Part shown: positions 6,877 through 15,491 of the stretch, piece after piece
Position numbering within the stretch: the stretch's first letter is position 1
Layout: every line of letters begins with the position of its first letter
Assembly: GCA_965224745.1 (NCBI GenBank)
Contig: CBDCZY010000005.1
Span: forward strand, 1 to 28,084
DNA length: 28,084 nucleotides
From: CBDCZY01 sp965224745
Lineage (GTDB): Bacteria > Pseudomonadota > Gammaproteobacteria > Methylococcales > Methylomonadaceae
Reading direction: 5' to 3'
Notes under the pieces: model-generated
What the model saw: the letters and a program-made list of their open reading frames with translations, nothing else
The model's database searches: none
What the model was told of the DNA's origin: nothing
Translations under genes and position numbers: made by a program

Positions 6877-7833
6877 TCATCGTTCTACCAACAATGTTTC
6901 CGCCATAACTTCAATATGTTGAAGATCAGTGCCACAGCACCCGCCAATCACTGACAGTTGTGGTAAATACTGTTGTAAATCCAGATAGAATTGCCCCAGT
7001 TCATGAGGATTTCCTCTATCTAATTCAGTCGCCTCATCCAGTTCGGCATGGCTTTTACAAGATGCATTGGCACGGATGCCACGGATACGATCCAGAGCAG
7101 AGTGATGAATACGCAAAGTCTCGATAAAATGGCTTGGATGTGCGCAATTAATCATAAAATAGGCAGGGCCTTGTCCGGTAGTGGCATCGACTTGTTTAAT
7201 GGCATCAACTAAAGTCTGACCACTGGGCAATCGACCGTCTGTTTCCAGAGTAAAGGAAATCACAACCGGCATATTTTCTGCCTGTGCTGCTCGGGTAATG
7301 CCAATGGCTTCGTCGGCACTGTTTATTGTCATCGCTGTCACGAGATCAGCCTTTTCTTCACGGAAAATCCTGATTTGTTCGGCATGATATTGCTGTGCAG
7401 TGTTTGCCGTTATGGTATTGGAAGCGTCATATCCATCACCTCTGGGACCAATACAACCACTGATAACAATCGGTGTTCTGGTGGTTTCATAAGTCATGCG
7501 CAATTCATGTAACATCTGAATAGCTTTACGGTTTAATTCTTCAAGTTTTTGCAAACTAAACCCTAACGGCTTAGCCCAGTCAGAACTGCCGCGCCAAGTG
7601 ACACTTTCCAAAATAAAGCCGCGTTCAAAACGTTGAGCTAACTGTAAATAGGTTTGATAATAATCCTTGGCTATTTGTAAACCCTCTGAGTCATTCATCA
7701 AAGTGATTGCGGCAAACTCTGGTAATTCGATGCCCTGTAGAAAAATCAATGTGGTTTCCATACCTCCATCGGTTAAAAACATCCAGCCTTTTAATTGTGG
7801 AAGTTGTTGTCTGTATTTAGTCATTTTGTTCAC
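6877..7833 (-). CDS. Homocysteine S-methyltransferase family protein
   Basis: A 318-residue single-domain protein of the zinc-dependent homocysteine methyltransferase (TIM-barrel) family. FLTDGGMETTLI lies near the N-terminus, and the three zinc-binding cysteines are present: Cys230 (FMINCAHPSH) and Cys299/Cys300 (VIGGCCGTD). The N-terminal GG and SGCIGPRGDGY motifs are also typical. The family transfers a methyl group from S-methylmethionine, betaine or a related donor to homocysteine to make methionine in the cytoplasm. Lacking the cobalamin-binding and folate domains of MetH, it is more MmuM/BHMT-like, but the donor cannot be told from the sequence. The gene is 124 bases upstream of the ECF operon in the same direction, and there is no reason to link them functionally. 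It appears intact. Confidence 0.88.
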   Translation of the reverse strand: MNKMTKYRQQLPQLKGWMFLTDGGMETTLIFLQGIELPEFAAITLMNDSEGLQIAKDYYQTYLQLAQRFERGFILESVTWRGSSDWAKPLGFSLQKLEELNRKAIQMLHELRMTYETTRTPIVISGCIGPRGDGYDASNTITANTAQQYHAEQIRIFREEKADLVTAMTINSADEAIGITRAAQAENMPVVISFTLETDGRLPSGQTLVDAIKQVDATTGQGPAYFMINCAHPSHFIETLRIHHSALDRIRGIRANASCKSHAELDEATELDRGNPHELGQFYLDLQQYLPQLSVIGGCCGTDLQHIEVMAETLLVER

Positions 7834-7852
7834 CTTTTATTTTCATCGTTCT

Positions 7853-7882
7853 CACGCAGAGTGTCACTGCGATTAAGTTAAG
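7853..7882. repeat. Degenerate single end of the 18-bp IS4-type inverted repeat
   Basis: CACGCAGAGTGT is followed by CACTGCGATTAAGTTAAG (7865-7882), which matches the 18-base end of the 1403-bp elements at 17 of 18 positions and also follows the palindrome-type target. No partner end in the right orientation lies before the next IS at 8043. It is a relic of an older insertion. Confidence 0.65.
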
Positions 7883-7894
7883 CGTTTTTTTATT

Positions 7895-7995
7895 TTGTAG
7901 GGTGGAAAAGCGATAGCGTCTTCCACCTTCTCGACAGCATGTAGCACCTTGTTTAGCTGGATGTCGGAAAACGCTATCGCTATTCCAACCTACAA
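7895..7995. repeat. Palindromic intergenic repeat, GTAGGTTGGAATAGCG type
   Basis: The 25-base arm at 7895-7919 (TTGTAGGGTGGAAAAGCG...) is complementary to 7971-7995 at 23 of 25 positions, with a shorter inner pair (TCTTCCACC region against ATGTCGGAAA). It resembles a repeat family common in gammaproteobacterial and cyanobacterial intergenic DNA. It fills most of the gap between the methyltransferase-family gene and IS copy 2. Confidence 0.75.
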
Positions 7996-8042
7996 TTTGT
8001 CTTGCATTTCAACTTGATTTTCATGGTTCCCACGCTCTGCGT

Positions 8043-9445
8043 CACTGCCATTAAGTTAAGAAAATCCATATCAAAAACACCGTTTTTTTTGTCGCTTGTG
8101 AAAATTTAGTAAAGTCCGACTGGATGATTTTTTTCTTGGAGGGTTACGTCCTTTCCGCTCAAGACATGGATTCATCAAAAATACACTCGTCAATCTTTCA
8201 AGTAACGCCTCTGTTTCCAATTCGCTCAAAAATAGTAAAGCTAAAGCCTGATCTTTAATGGCATTAAACGAAACAGCACGGTTCACTATCTGTGGATGAA
8301 TGGTCTCTTTTTGACTGAGTTGAATCTGTGCCGACTCCGTTAAAATGGACTCAAGACCTGACAGATACACTGTCGAGAAAAAATCCTGCCTGACTGCTTC
8401 TGCACCAATTCCTGTAAAGTTTTCCAGTTCTAGTCGGGTTTTGATTAAGCCATAGAACGTTTCAATTCCCCAGCGAAGGTAATAAAGTGCTTTAAACTCA
8501 CTTGCTGGATAGCGGGGTTCATCATGTAATGATGTCACCAGTACTTCCCATTCTCCTGTGTCCAGTTGAACACGGACAAACCTGACAGTCAGCGATTGAG
8601 GCAATCCCAATTGGAGAATCAAAGGCATTTGTTTTGCGCAAGGTGTCAATGTCACAGTTTGACTGTCGACGCCTTCTCCTTTGAGCATTTGCCGTGCAAT
8701 TCCAAAGGATGCCCCCGAACAGCGTATAACAAACTCTCGGTTGCGATGCTGAAGCTCCGCCATCATTCGGTATGAAGGGTAATTCCTGTCCATTATTAGC
8801 AAATCCTGCGGACAGGTATGAGCCAAATGTGTAATCGCCAGATCAACTTCATAAGCTGTGGCCTTTGCAAGTTCAGCTGTTAAACTCACTCGGTTTAACA
8901 CATCGTACAGAACAGAAGCCAAGGCATAAGGATGCTCTCCCTGTACCTCGGTATCTTTGCCGTTGGTATAATTGATGGTGCCAAATTCCTCTCGTATCTC
9001 ATCATTATCGGGCAGTCGAATCTTTGAGCCATCAATAGCCAGTAGCCGATACCCCCAAAAACGTTGATAATCCTCATCTGCATAGAGTGTATCAACGACT
9101 GCTTTCTGATTCAGTTCAATAAAGGCAGTGTGTTTCAATTTGTAGCGCGCTTGTGAATAGGCGCTGGCTGTCACAGGGGCGTGACTGAGCCAGTTCATTG
9201 CTTCATTTACCACAAGCTGTAATGATTTAACGCTATTTCTCAACACCAGAACTAAGACTAGTTCAAATGATAAAATTCGCAATCGAATAAAGTCTTTTTC
9301 ATTCCGTCGGTGACGCTTCTTAAATGTTTCATCTTCAATTAACCTCTTGCTGGTATTAACCGCTTGCTTACCTTTAAAAAAATCATTATTAAAATAAAGG
9401 GATTATCGCTTATTTTTAACTCTTTTTCTTAACTTAATGGCAGTG
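8043..9445 (-). mobile_element. IS4-family insertion sequence, copy 2 (1403 bp)
   Basis: Same ends as copy 1 (8043-8060 and 9428-9445), flanked by a perfect 11-base target duplication ACGCTCTGCGT (8032-8042 and 9446-9456). Removing the element and one repeat regenerates an uninterrupted palindrome, GGTTCCCACGC-TCT-GCGTGGGAACC, so the element inserted into the centre of that repeat. The high identity to copy 1 implies recent transposition or gene conversion. Confidence 0.95.
8071..9282 (-). CDS. IS4-family transposase, copy 2
   Basis: A 403-residue DDE transposase with the same catalytic residues as copy 1 (D84, D165, E274 in Y-x2-R-x3-E-x6-K). The only amino-acid difference is Phe instead of Leu at residue 235 (SLTVRFVRVQ), from one base at 8580. 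As in copy 1, an open in-frame extension without a standard start codon precedes the TTG start. With a clean target duplication and intact ends, this copy is likely to be functional. Confidence 0.92.
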   Translation of the reverse strand: MRILSFELVLVLVLRNSVKSLQLVVNEAMNWLSHAPVTASAYSQARYKLKHTAFIELNQKAVVDTLYADEDYQRFWGYRLLAIDGSKIRLPDNDEIREEFGTINYTNGKDTEVQGEHPYALASVLYDVLNRVSLTAELAKATAYEVDLAITHLAHTCPQDLLIMDRNYPSYRMMAELQHRNREFVIRCSGASFGIARQMLKGEGVDSQTVTLTPCAKQMPLILQLGLPQSLTVRFVRVQLDTGEWEVLVTSLHDEPRYPASEFKALYYLRWGIETFYGLIKTRLELENFTGIGAEAVRQDFFSTVYLSGLESILTESAQIQLSQKETIHPQIVNRAVSFNAIKDQALALLFLSELETEALLERLTSVFLMNPCLERKGRNPPRKKSSSRTLLNFHKRQKKRCF

Positions 9446-9473
9446 ACGCTCTGCGTGGGAACCATAAGGCAGG

Positions 9474-10139
9474 CTATCGATAAACTTTTAATTTCACTTG
9501 CAATTTAACGCCTAACAAAGCCCCTTGTTCCGTTTCAAATTGATTCAATCCTTCCAGTATTTGCACTTGTTCTCCTTTGGCACGTCTAAAACGACCTGTT
9601 CCACCGGTAATAGCACGCTTGACGGGTTCGCCTATATCTGCCAATTCAACGCCATCCGTGGTAATTGTTTTTGCACCAAATTTTTCGCCAAAGTTGAATA
9701 TTTGATGTGTTACAACGACTGGCCCCGTTTCAGTACGTGCGCCATTACCCACATGCCAGCCTCGACAGAACCAGGTACCCATCACTAAATCGGGAAACTG
9801 TGGGTTGCCCTCAGCATCAACACCATCACCCATTTCCAGTGTTCCTTTTGGATAAATAAACCCCTGGGTGACAAATTCTCCGCCATATGCGGGTGAACCA
9901 TCTTCAAAAACTGGCGTTTCATCGAATGAAAACTTTCTGGGATTTTCGACAATATCCACTTCAATCACGGTTTTTCCAAAACCAAAAAATTTGCCTATGC
10001 CATGTTTGTTTGAGTCAGCATGGGCTGCTGGTGGTATCATTAAATAGATCAATACCATAAGTGTTATCAATAATTTGAAACCCGTAATGGCTAATTTAAA
10101 ACTATTGTCGGTTTTGCTTGAAATCAATACGTTGTTCAT
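9474..10139 (-). CDS. Secreted protein with allene-oxide-cyclase/dirigent-like barrel
   Basis: A 221-residue protein with a long N-terminal signal (hydrophobic core FKLLITLMVLIYLMI, cleavage after AHA near residue 41). The mature part contains FVTQGFIYPKGTLEMG, MGTWFCRGWHVG, VVVTHQIFNFG and AITGGTGRFRRAKGEQ. The last motif, followed by a closing strand (LLGVKLQVKLKVYR), is typical of dirigent and allene-oxide-cyclase-like eight-stranded barrels. Bacterial members are mostly uncharacterised, so no reaction is claimed. AGGAGA lies about 6 bases before the start. The gene is divergent from the methyltransferase at 10348. The 208 bases between them hold an AT-rich shared promoter region with no clear further signal. 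Confidence 0.7.
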   Translation of the reverse strand: MNNVLISSKTDNSFKLAITGFKLLITLMVLIYLMIPPAAHADSNKHGIGKFFGFGKTVIEVDIVENPRKFSFDETPVFEDGSPAYGGEFVTQGFIYPKGTLEMGDGVDAEGNPQFPDLVMGTWFCRGWHVGNGARTETGPVVVTHQIFNFGEKFGAKTITTDGVELADIGEPVKRAITGGTGRFRRAKGEQVQILEGLNQFETEQGALLGVKLQVKLKVYR

Positions 10140-10347
10140 ATTCGTTCTCCTGTTAAAATGAAAAGGAATTTTGCTAAGCTATTGCTGAAAAAATGAATAC
10201 TGTTTTCAGCACCTGATTTAGTAAAATTCAGGATCAGAATATGAAAGGCTCGTCAGTACAACGTGCGGAACATCGTCAAAAAAACGTCAAAAATTTTTTT
10301 ATGCAAAAAAATTAGATCAGCTGATTACTCGGTTGTGATTTATATGG

Positions 10348-10980
10348 ATGTATTTTCCATTCCTAATTATGGCTACTAAAGAAATCAGAGAGTACTACAC
10401 TGAAACAGCAAACCAAGAGATCCGCTCAGATCTGGTCTTCGCTACAAGCCTGATCGAAAGTAACAAAGTTGCGATTGATTGTGGGTGTGGTGCGGGTTCA
10501 GATATAGCGTATTTGAGGAAAGAAGGCTTCATTGTTTACGCATTTGACGTTGAAGAAGAGTCCATAAAAATATGCAGGGAAAGATTCAAAGATGATGACA
10601 GTGTCTTTTTGTCGCAAGACAGTTTCAGCTCCTTCAATTATCCTGAATCTGGGCTAATTGTGGCGGATGCCAGTCTATTTTTCTGTCCAGAAACAGAATT
10701 TGAGAAGGTCTGGAATAAAATTTACGATTCTCTAACTATGGGCGGAATATTTTGCGGTTCGTTTCTTGGTTCAAAAGATTCGATGGCAGATTCTAGCTAC
10801 GATAAAGACGTCTATTGGTCAAACAGATTGGTGTTCACGGAAGAGGAGCTATGGTCAAAGCTAAAAGCGTTTGAAGTTTTAAAATTTACTGAGCACAATG
10901 TAACAGGGGAAACACCGCAAGGTTCGCCTCATCAATGGCACATCTATGCTGTAGTGGCAAAAAAAATTAATATTCAGTGA
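10348..10980 (+). CDS. Class I SAM-dependent methyltransferase
   Basis: A 210-residue protein with the Rossmann-like SAM-binding fold. Motif I is VAIDCGCGAGSD (residues about 41-52), with an acidic residue at the end of strand 2 (YAFDVEEES, Asp67) and a motif IV-like LIVADASLFF. The TehB/UbiE-like size suggests a small-molecule substrate, which cannot be named. The start at 10348 has a weak ribosome-binding site; ATG 10369 (MATKEIREYY) is an alternative and fits the fold better. Its TGA stop overlaps the ATG of the next gene (TGATG), so the two are translationally coupled. The methyltransferase may modify a compound whose synthesis the downstream regulator controls (inference). Confidence 0.85.
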   Translation: MYFPFLIMATKEIREYYTETANQEIRSDLVFATSLIESNKVAIDCGCGAGSDIAYLRKEGFIVYAFDVEEESIKICRERFKDDDSVFLSQDSFSSFNYPESGLIVADASLFFCPETEFEKVWNKIYDSLTMGGIFCGSFLGSKDSMADSSYDKDVYWSNRLVFTEEELWSKLKAFEVLKFTEHNVTGETPQGSPHQWHIYAVVAKKINIQ

Positions 10981-13571
10981 TGACTCAATATAAATTAACT
11001 CTCTTTGGCGGCTTTGATTTCACTTCTCCTGGTGATACGCCTGTGAGTATCAGCGCAAAAAAAGCCAAAGCATTATTGGCTTATTTGGCATTGCATCCTA
11101 ATAAAGCCCTGCAACGTGAAACGCTTGCAGAATTATTGTGGGCAGATTGTAATAGCTCTCAAGCCAAACAAAGTCTGAGACAAACACTCAGTGCTTTGCG
11201 TAAGGTCTTTGATAAGGACGAATCAATCATTGACGCAGACCAACAAACCGTCTTTTTGCATAAAGACTCGCTTGAAATTGATGTACTCAACTTTGATGAT
11301 CTATGCAATCAAAAGGACGAAGCGTCTTTGCAGAAAGCACTTGAACTATATCAAGGGGAATTACTGGAAGGTCTTTATACCCGATCACAAGGTTTTGACG
11401 ACTGGCTGGAAATGGAACGCAGCCATCGACGGGAAAAAGTATTGCAGATTATGGATGTTTTGCTGGAAAAGTCACAATCGGAGAATCAGCTGGAACAGGT
11501 TATTCGTTTAGGCATCAAAATGACCGCGCTGGATCCATTAAGAGAGTCGGCGCATCGTGTTCTGATGGATGCCTACAACAAACAAGGAAGACGACATTCT
11601 GCGTTAAAACAATACCGTTTATGCCAGAAATTATTGAGAGATGATCTGTCTATTGCGCCTGAAGAAGCAACGCAGGCACTTTACCAAACTATTTTCCGAC
11701 AGCAAAAACCTCCACAGGAACAACCAGCAGAAATTCCTGTAATAGAAAGTCAAGAAGTTGTTGAAGAGGTAGAAGACAACAGTAAATCTGTAGCTAATAT
11801 AGACCAGTTACGGCAAGTCACTTTATTATCAGTCCAAGTGAATAACAATGATGCAGAAAATGACCCAGAATCACTCTATCACCAGCGTCAAAAAATCTGT
11901 GATGGGATAAAAGAATTTATCCGGGATTTTCAAGCAACTGTTATTGAAATGCAAAATGACAGCTTAATGATTATATTCGGTTTGCCTACCGCACAATCTT
12001 ACGATACAGAAAAAGCGATCCGCGCGGCCTTTGCTCTACGAAACAAATCCAATGCCGGAGAACAGGCATTATCAACATGTACTGTCCAAATCGGTATTGA
12101 TAGTGGTCAAATCTATATTCCAGAAGCCCAGCAATCTATCTCTTTATCGGGGACAACCGTAAAACGCGCGATGTCGCTTGCAGACCTTGCACAATTTGGA
12201 CAGATACTCATTTCCAATCGGGCTTATACCACTATTTCCCAGTTGGTCATTGCGAATAAACTCACTATTAAAGACAGTGTTGAGCAAGCATCAATCTGGC
12301 ATTTGATTGACATGGCAGATAATAAGCAACAACGCATCACTGAAATGGTTGGCAGAAAATTTGAACTGCAACAATTTCTGAATGCAGCTAATAATTGCAA
12401 AGAGACTGAATATGGTCAGCTTATTTTGGTACGTGGTGAAGCAGGAATAGGTAAAACGCGTTTGCTTAAAGAAACGTTAACCTTGGCTAATGGTTTAGGT
12501 TTTGTATGTCATTACATCTCTATTTTCGACTTTGGCACCTCTATAGGACAAACCCCCGTTCAAACACTGACACGCAGTTTATTGCAGTTACCGCCCGATA
12601 GCGAGCCAGCACAAATCAAAACCTGTGCAGCAAAAATCATTACCGAAAAAATATTATCAAATGAACAAATCAATTTTCTTTTCGATCTATTAAATGCACC
12701 TGATCTACTGCTTGAACCAGAAATTTATCAGGCGATGGATAATGATACGCGGCAAGCAGGAAAACAAGAGGTAATCACTGCGCTAGTGCAACGCTTATCA
12801 GAACCTCAACCGCTGTTAATTATGATGGAAGATATTCACTGGGCAGAACCGGCACTACTGAATCAATTAGGTCAATTGGCGGCTAGCATTAAAGACTATC
12901 CCATTATTCTTGTTTTTAGCACACGTTTTGAAGGCGAACCCTTAGACCCAGTATGGCGCAGTCAAATTCAAAGTACCCCTTTGTTAACAATGGATCTTTC
13001 ACCTTTACGCCAAAATGAAGCTGAGCAATTGGTTAAACAAACACTGGATTTGGTAGCCGACAAAACGGCTGAGCTGATTCAACGTTCTGGCTGTAATCCC
13101 TTATTTTTGGAACAACTGCTATTTTGTGTGGAGCAGGCGGTTGATGTTATTCCTGATTCAGTGCAGAGCATTATTGCCGCCAAATTGGATACGCTAGATT
13201 CATTCGATAAACGCGCGGTGTTTGCCGCCTCAATTCTGGGACAGCGTTTTTCATTGGAACCCTTAAAATATATTCTGGATAACCCAAACTATGATTGTTC
13301 CGAATTGTTAACACGCGGTTTAATCAAACCTGATGGGGCACAATTTTTATTTCATCATGCATTGATTCTGGATGGTATTTACACCATTCAATTGCCATCG
13401 CAACATCGCAGTTTGCATCTTATGGCTGCTGATTGGTATACAGATAAAGACCCACTGCTGTACGCCGAACATCTCGATAAAGCAGAAAGTGAACAGGCAG
13501 CCAATGCCTATCTCGAGGCGGCTGAACATTTTATGAAACTGTATCAGTGCGGATGTTTTCAAGATGATTAG
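10980..13571 (+). CDS. SARP-type regulator: wHTH-BTAD, cyclase-like and AAA ATPase domains, TPR tail missing
   Basis: A protein of 863 residues from the ATG at 10980 (864 if the preceding GTG is used; residue numbers below use the 864 form). Residues about 5-98 form an OmpR-type winged helix (LTLFGGF, KKAKALLAYLALHP, RETLAELLWAD, LRQTLSALRKVF). Residues 100-242 are a bacterial transcriptional activator domain (FDDWLEMERSHRREKVLQ, ALKQYRLCQKLLRDDLSIAP). Residues about 278-445 resemble a class III nucleotide cyclase (VTLLSVQV, DSLMIIFGLP, IGIDSGQIY) but lack obvious catalytic metal residues. Residues about 456-720 are an AAA/STAND ATPase with Walker A GEAGIGKT (487-494) and Walker B LLIMMEDIHWAEP. 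Such proteins usually end in several hundred residues of TPR repeats. Here the protein stops right after the ATPase-following helices (EAAEHFMKLYQCGCFQDD), so it appears truncated. Confidence 0.85.
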   Translation: MTQYKLTLFGGFDFTSPGDTPVSISAKKAKALLAYLALHPNKALQRETLAELLWADCNSSQAKQSLRQTLSALRKVFDKDESIIDADQQTVFLHKDSLEIDVLNFDDLCNQKDEASLQKALELYQGELLEGLYTRSQGFDDWLEMERSHRREKVLQIMDVLLEKSQSENQLEQVIRLGIKMTALDPLRESAHRVLMDAYNKQGRRHSALKQYRLCQKLLRDDLSIAPEEATQALYQTIFRQQKPPQEQPAEIPVIESQEVVEEVEDNSKSVANIDQLRQVTLLSVQVNNNDAENDPESLYHQRQKICDGIKEFIRDFQATVIEMQNDSLMIIFGLPTAQSYDTEKAIRAAFALRNKSNAGEQALSTCTVQIGIDSGQIYIPEAQQSISLSGTTVKRAMSLADLAQFGQILISNRAYTTISQLVIANKLTIKDSVEQASIWHLIDMADNKQQRITEMVGRKFELQQFLNAANNCKETEYGQLILVRGEAGIGKTRLLKETLTLANGLGFVCHYISIFDFGTSIGQTPVQTLTRSLLQLPPDSEPAQIKTCAAKIITEKILSNEQINFLFDLLNAPDLLLEPEIYQAMDNDTRQAGKQEVITALVQRLSEPQPLLIMMEDIHWAEPALLNQLGQLAASIKDYPIILVFSTRFEGEPLDPVWRSQIQSTPLLTMDLSPLRQNEAEQLVKQTLDLVADKTAELIQRSGCNPLFLEQLLFCVEQAVDVIPDSVQSIIAAKLDTLDSFDKRAVFAASILGQRFSLEPLKYILDNPNYDCSELLTRGLIKPDGAQFLFHHALILDGIYTIQLPSQHRSLHLMAADWYTDKDPLLYAEHLDKAESEQAANAYLEAAEHFMKLYQCGCFQDD

Positions 13572-14241
13572 TTTTCAACCCGTCGCTCAGGTAGGACGTA
13601 CAGAAAATCAACTAGGTGAATCTTTAACGGTAGATAGATTATGGTCAACTATTGCTCAAGGGTTGTCTGCTGAAGAAAAAAAGGCGCATGATTTAGCCCA
13701 GCATTTTCGGTTATTCGGTCATCCAGATTGTACGCGTTTTATACAAGGCATTGTGGTGACAGAACAAAATACTGATCCACTGTTTTATCCTTTATTTAAA
13801 ACAGATGACCAAGCTGCTATTCAACTCATCAATCAGTGGTCTAAACATTTTGGCGGCATTAATTTTAGAAGTTTTTCAAACAGCCAAAGAATACATTGCT
13901 TATTAAAAATGTTGATACAGCAGCCAAAGTTTATTGCTTTTTCTGTTTTACCTTTTTTATTACAACAATTACGCTTAGTCAAAAACCACAGTGCCAAACA
14001 ATTACTGATTGCGTGGATAATGGGTCACATACAAATCGACTATTTGAGCATAGTCAGTCATCACTTTATGAATCGAGAGCAGCTAGATACTGCTTTAGGT
14101 CAGGAACGTATTGACGCTTGTGTGTTTAAGGTACCCATCAATGGTTCTCTAGTGTCAATGTGTGAAGTCAACGCACTAAGTTATCGCAAAGAATATTATC
14201 AATCGATTAATAAAGCAAAAGATCGGACATCATTTACATAG
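13564..14241 (+). pseudogene. C-terminal part of a larger protein, possibly radical SAM (Tes-like) tail
   Basis: The 225-codon frame begins at an ATG inside the last codons of the SARP gene, overlapping it by 8 bases, and has no clear ribosome-binding site. Two stretches look like family motifs: FGHPDCTRF (residues about 48-56) and RIDACVFKVPINGSLVSMCEVN. The second resembles the CCxHxxxPDGR-xIPFCxYN signature near the C-terminus of radical SAM proteins related to the tetraether-lipid synthase Tes/MJ0619. The N-terminal CxxxCxxC radical SAM core is missing. I read it as the surviving tail of such a gene, fused next to a truncated regulator by a deletion near 13560. The alternative is a small intact protein of unknown function. 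Confidence 0.4.
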
Positions 14242-14285
14242 ATTATGCACTTAACTTTAACCATTAAACCTAAATAAAACTCAAT

Positions 14286-14543
14286 ATGAAAGATAGTAAT
14301 ATGTTAATGACCTTGCTGTTTTTAGTCACACTATTTCTCGCTTATAACAACGGAGCAAATGATAATTTTAAAGGCGTAGCCACACTGTATGGCAGTGGTA
14401 CGCTAAGTTATAAAGCTGCTATTTCGATAGCTACCTTTATGACATTCATCGGATCTATTTGCGCCATCTTTTTAGCGCAAGGATTAGTAGCCAGTTTTTC
14501 TGGCAAAGGCCTATTACTCCAAGAAATTGCAGGAACACCCTAG
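14286..14543 (+). pseudogene. Inorganic phosphate transporter (Pit family), N-terminal fragment
   Basis: An 85-codon frame that reads like the first part of a PiT-family phosphate permease: FLAYNNGANDNFKGVATLYGSG is the signature of the first membrane segment, followed by a second hydrophobic segment (FMTFIGSICAIFLAQ) and FSGKGL. A full protein has several hundred residues and about 8-10 membrane segments. The coding sequence ends at a TAG (14541-14543) formed at the junction with the inserted element at 14544, and the missing part is nowhere in the window. The fragment is presumably non-functional. Confidence 0.8.
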
Positions 14544-14994
14544 GCTGTCGAAACATAGCATTAAAAGTATAAATATTTATAATATTCAATGCTTTGAAAC
14601 ATACGTTTCTATTAAAAAATGGTATATAGTCCTGATTCAGCTTTCTAGTTTCTCCCATTTATTAAATAATCAGTCACTTATAAATATTTAGAAAGATAAA
14701 ATTTACAATAATCTAGTCATATTTTTCTTTTAAATTTATTATGTTATGGATTATAGTTAATCCAACTTAAAATAATTTTTAGAGGGTAAAAAATCCCCGA
14801 AAATAGAGTCTAGGAAGACTTCAAACCATGCTTCAACTATCAAAAATATTACACAGCCGTGATAACTGGAAACGCACAACCATCCAATCCCGCTATGAAA
14901 TACGAGAATTTAAAAAAACCAAACAGCGCCACCTGAAAAAAATAGCCGAGCTTAAGCTCGAGAATCGTGAGTTGAAACACCAGGCACTTGAGGT

Positions 14995-15004
14995 AAAAAA
15001 AAAC
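14995..15004 (+). promoter_or_regulatory. Candidate -1 frameshift slippery site (A9C)
   Basis: Nine consecutive A residues followed by C, read GTA-AAA-AAA-AAC in the first ORF. A slip of one base back moves translation into the long second ORF, and the zero frame stops 13 bases later (TAA 15017-15019). The phase fits exactly. Transcriptional slippage on the A-run would have the same outcome. Confidence 0.5.
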
Positions 15005-15256
15005 ACGATTGTAATGTAAAGAGAGACGTAGAGAATGTAAAACCCACCGCTCTTGCCAAGGTTGGAAATCACTCGCAACTCATTGATATAAAGGATACAG
15101 ATCAAACGCGTGTGCTTTGTATTTTACTGACATTGAATGCCGTTGTTTCCTATCGTAGTGTTCCACGCATTCTCGAATTGTTTAAGTCAAAAACAAACTA
15201 TTCAGTTGGCTGGGTTCCTCATTTCACCTCCGTAATCAACTGGAGTTTGCGCTTAG

Positions 15257-15491
15257 CCCATCTTCGTGACTAATATTTACAATTTTCTAATATTTCAATA
15301 AGTTATAATTTTTATCTGCCCTCAGTTGGCACTACATATTTATATTAATATTGTTTATCAATAATTTGTAATGATTTCATGATAATTATTCTAGGTCAAC
15401 GTTAAATTTTTAGGTTTTTAATTTGTAGTGCCATCTAAAATAACAAGCCATTGATTCTTATAGTTTTAGTAAATTAAGTCACGAAGATGGG
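15257..15491. mobile_element. MITE, 235 bp, ends CCCATCTTCGTGACT
   Basis: Perfect 15-base inverted repeats CCCATCTTCGTGACT (15257-15271) and complement (15477-15491), flanked by TTAG direct repeats (15253-15256 and 15492-15495). Removing it with one TTAG restores the transposase reading frame (CGC-TTA-GGG-TTA-GGG). It has no coding capacity, is strongly AT-rich inside, and contains a second inverted-repeat unit at 15327-15433. Confidence 0.9.
15327..15433. repeat. Second inverted-repeat unit nested inside the MITE (about 107 bp)
   Basis: TGGCACTACA (15327-15336) and TGTAGTGCCA (15424-15433) are perfect 10-base inverted repeats inside the 235-bp MITE, with AT-rich sequence between. It may be a smaller MITE inserted in the larger one, or an internal feature of it. 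No target duplication is evident. Confidence 0.5.

Noticed and set aside
2459..9456. The two IS4-family copies as a composite transposon with one outer target duplication
   Set aside because: The outer flanks ACGCAGAGCGT and ACGCTCTGCGT are reverse complements, not direct repeats, and copy 2 already has its own perfect duplication.
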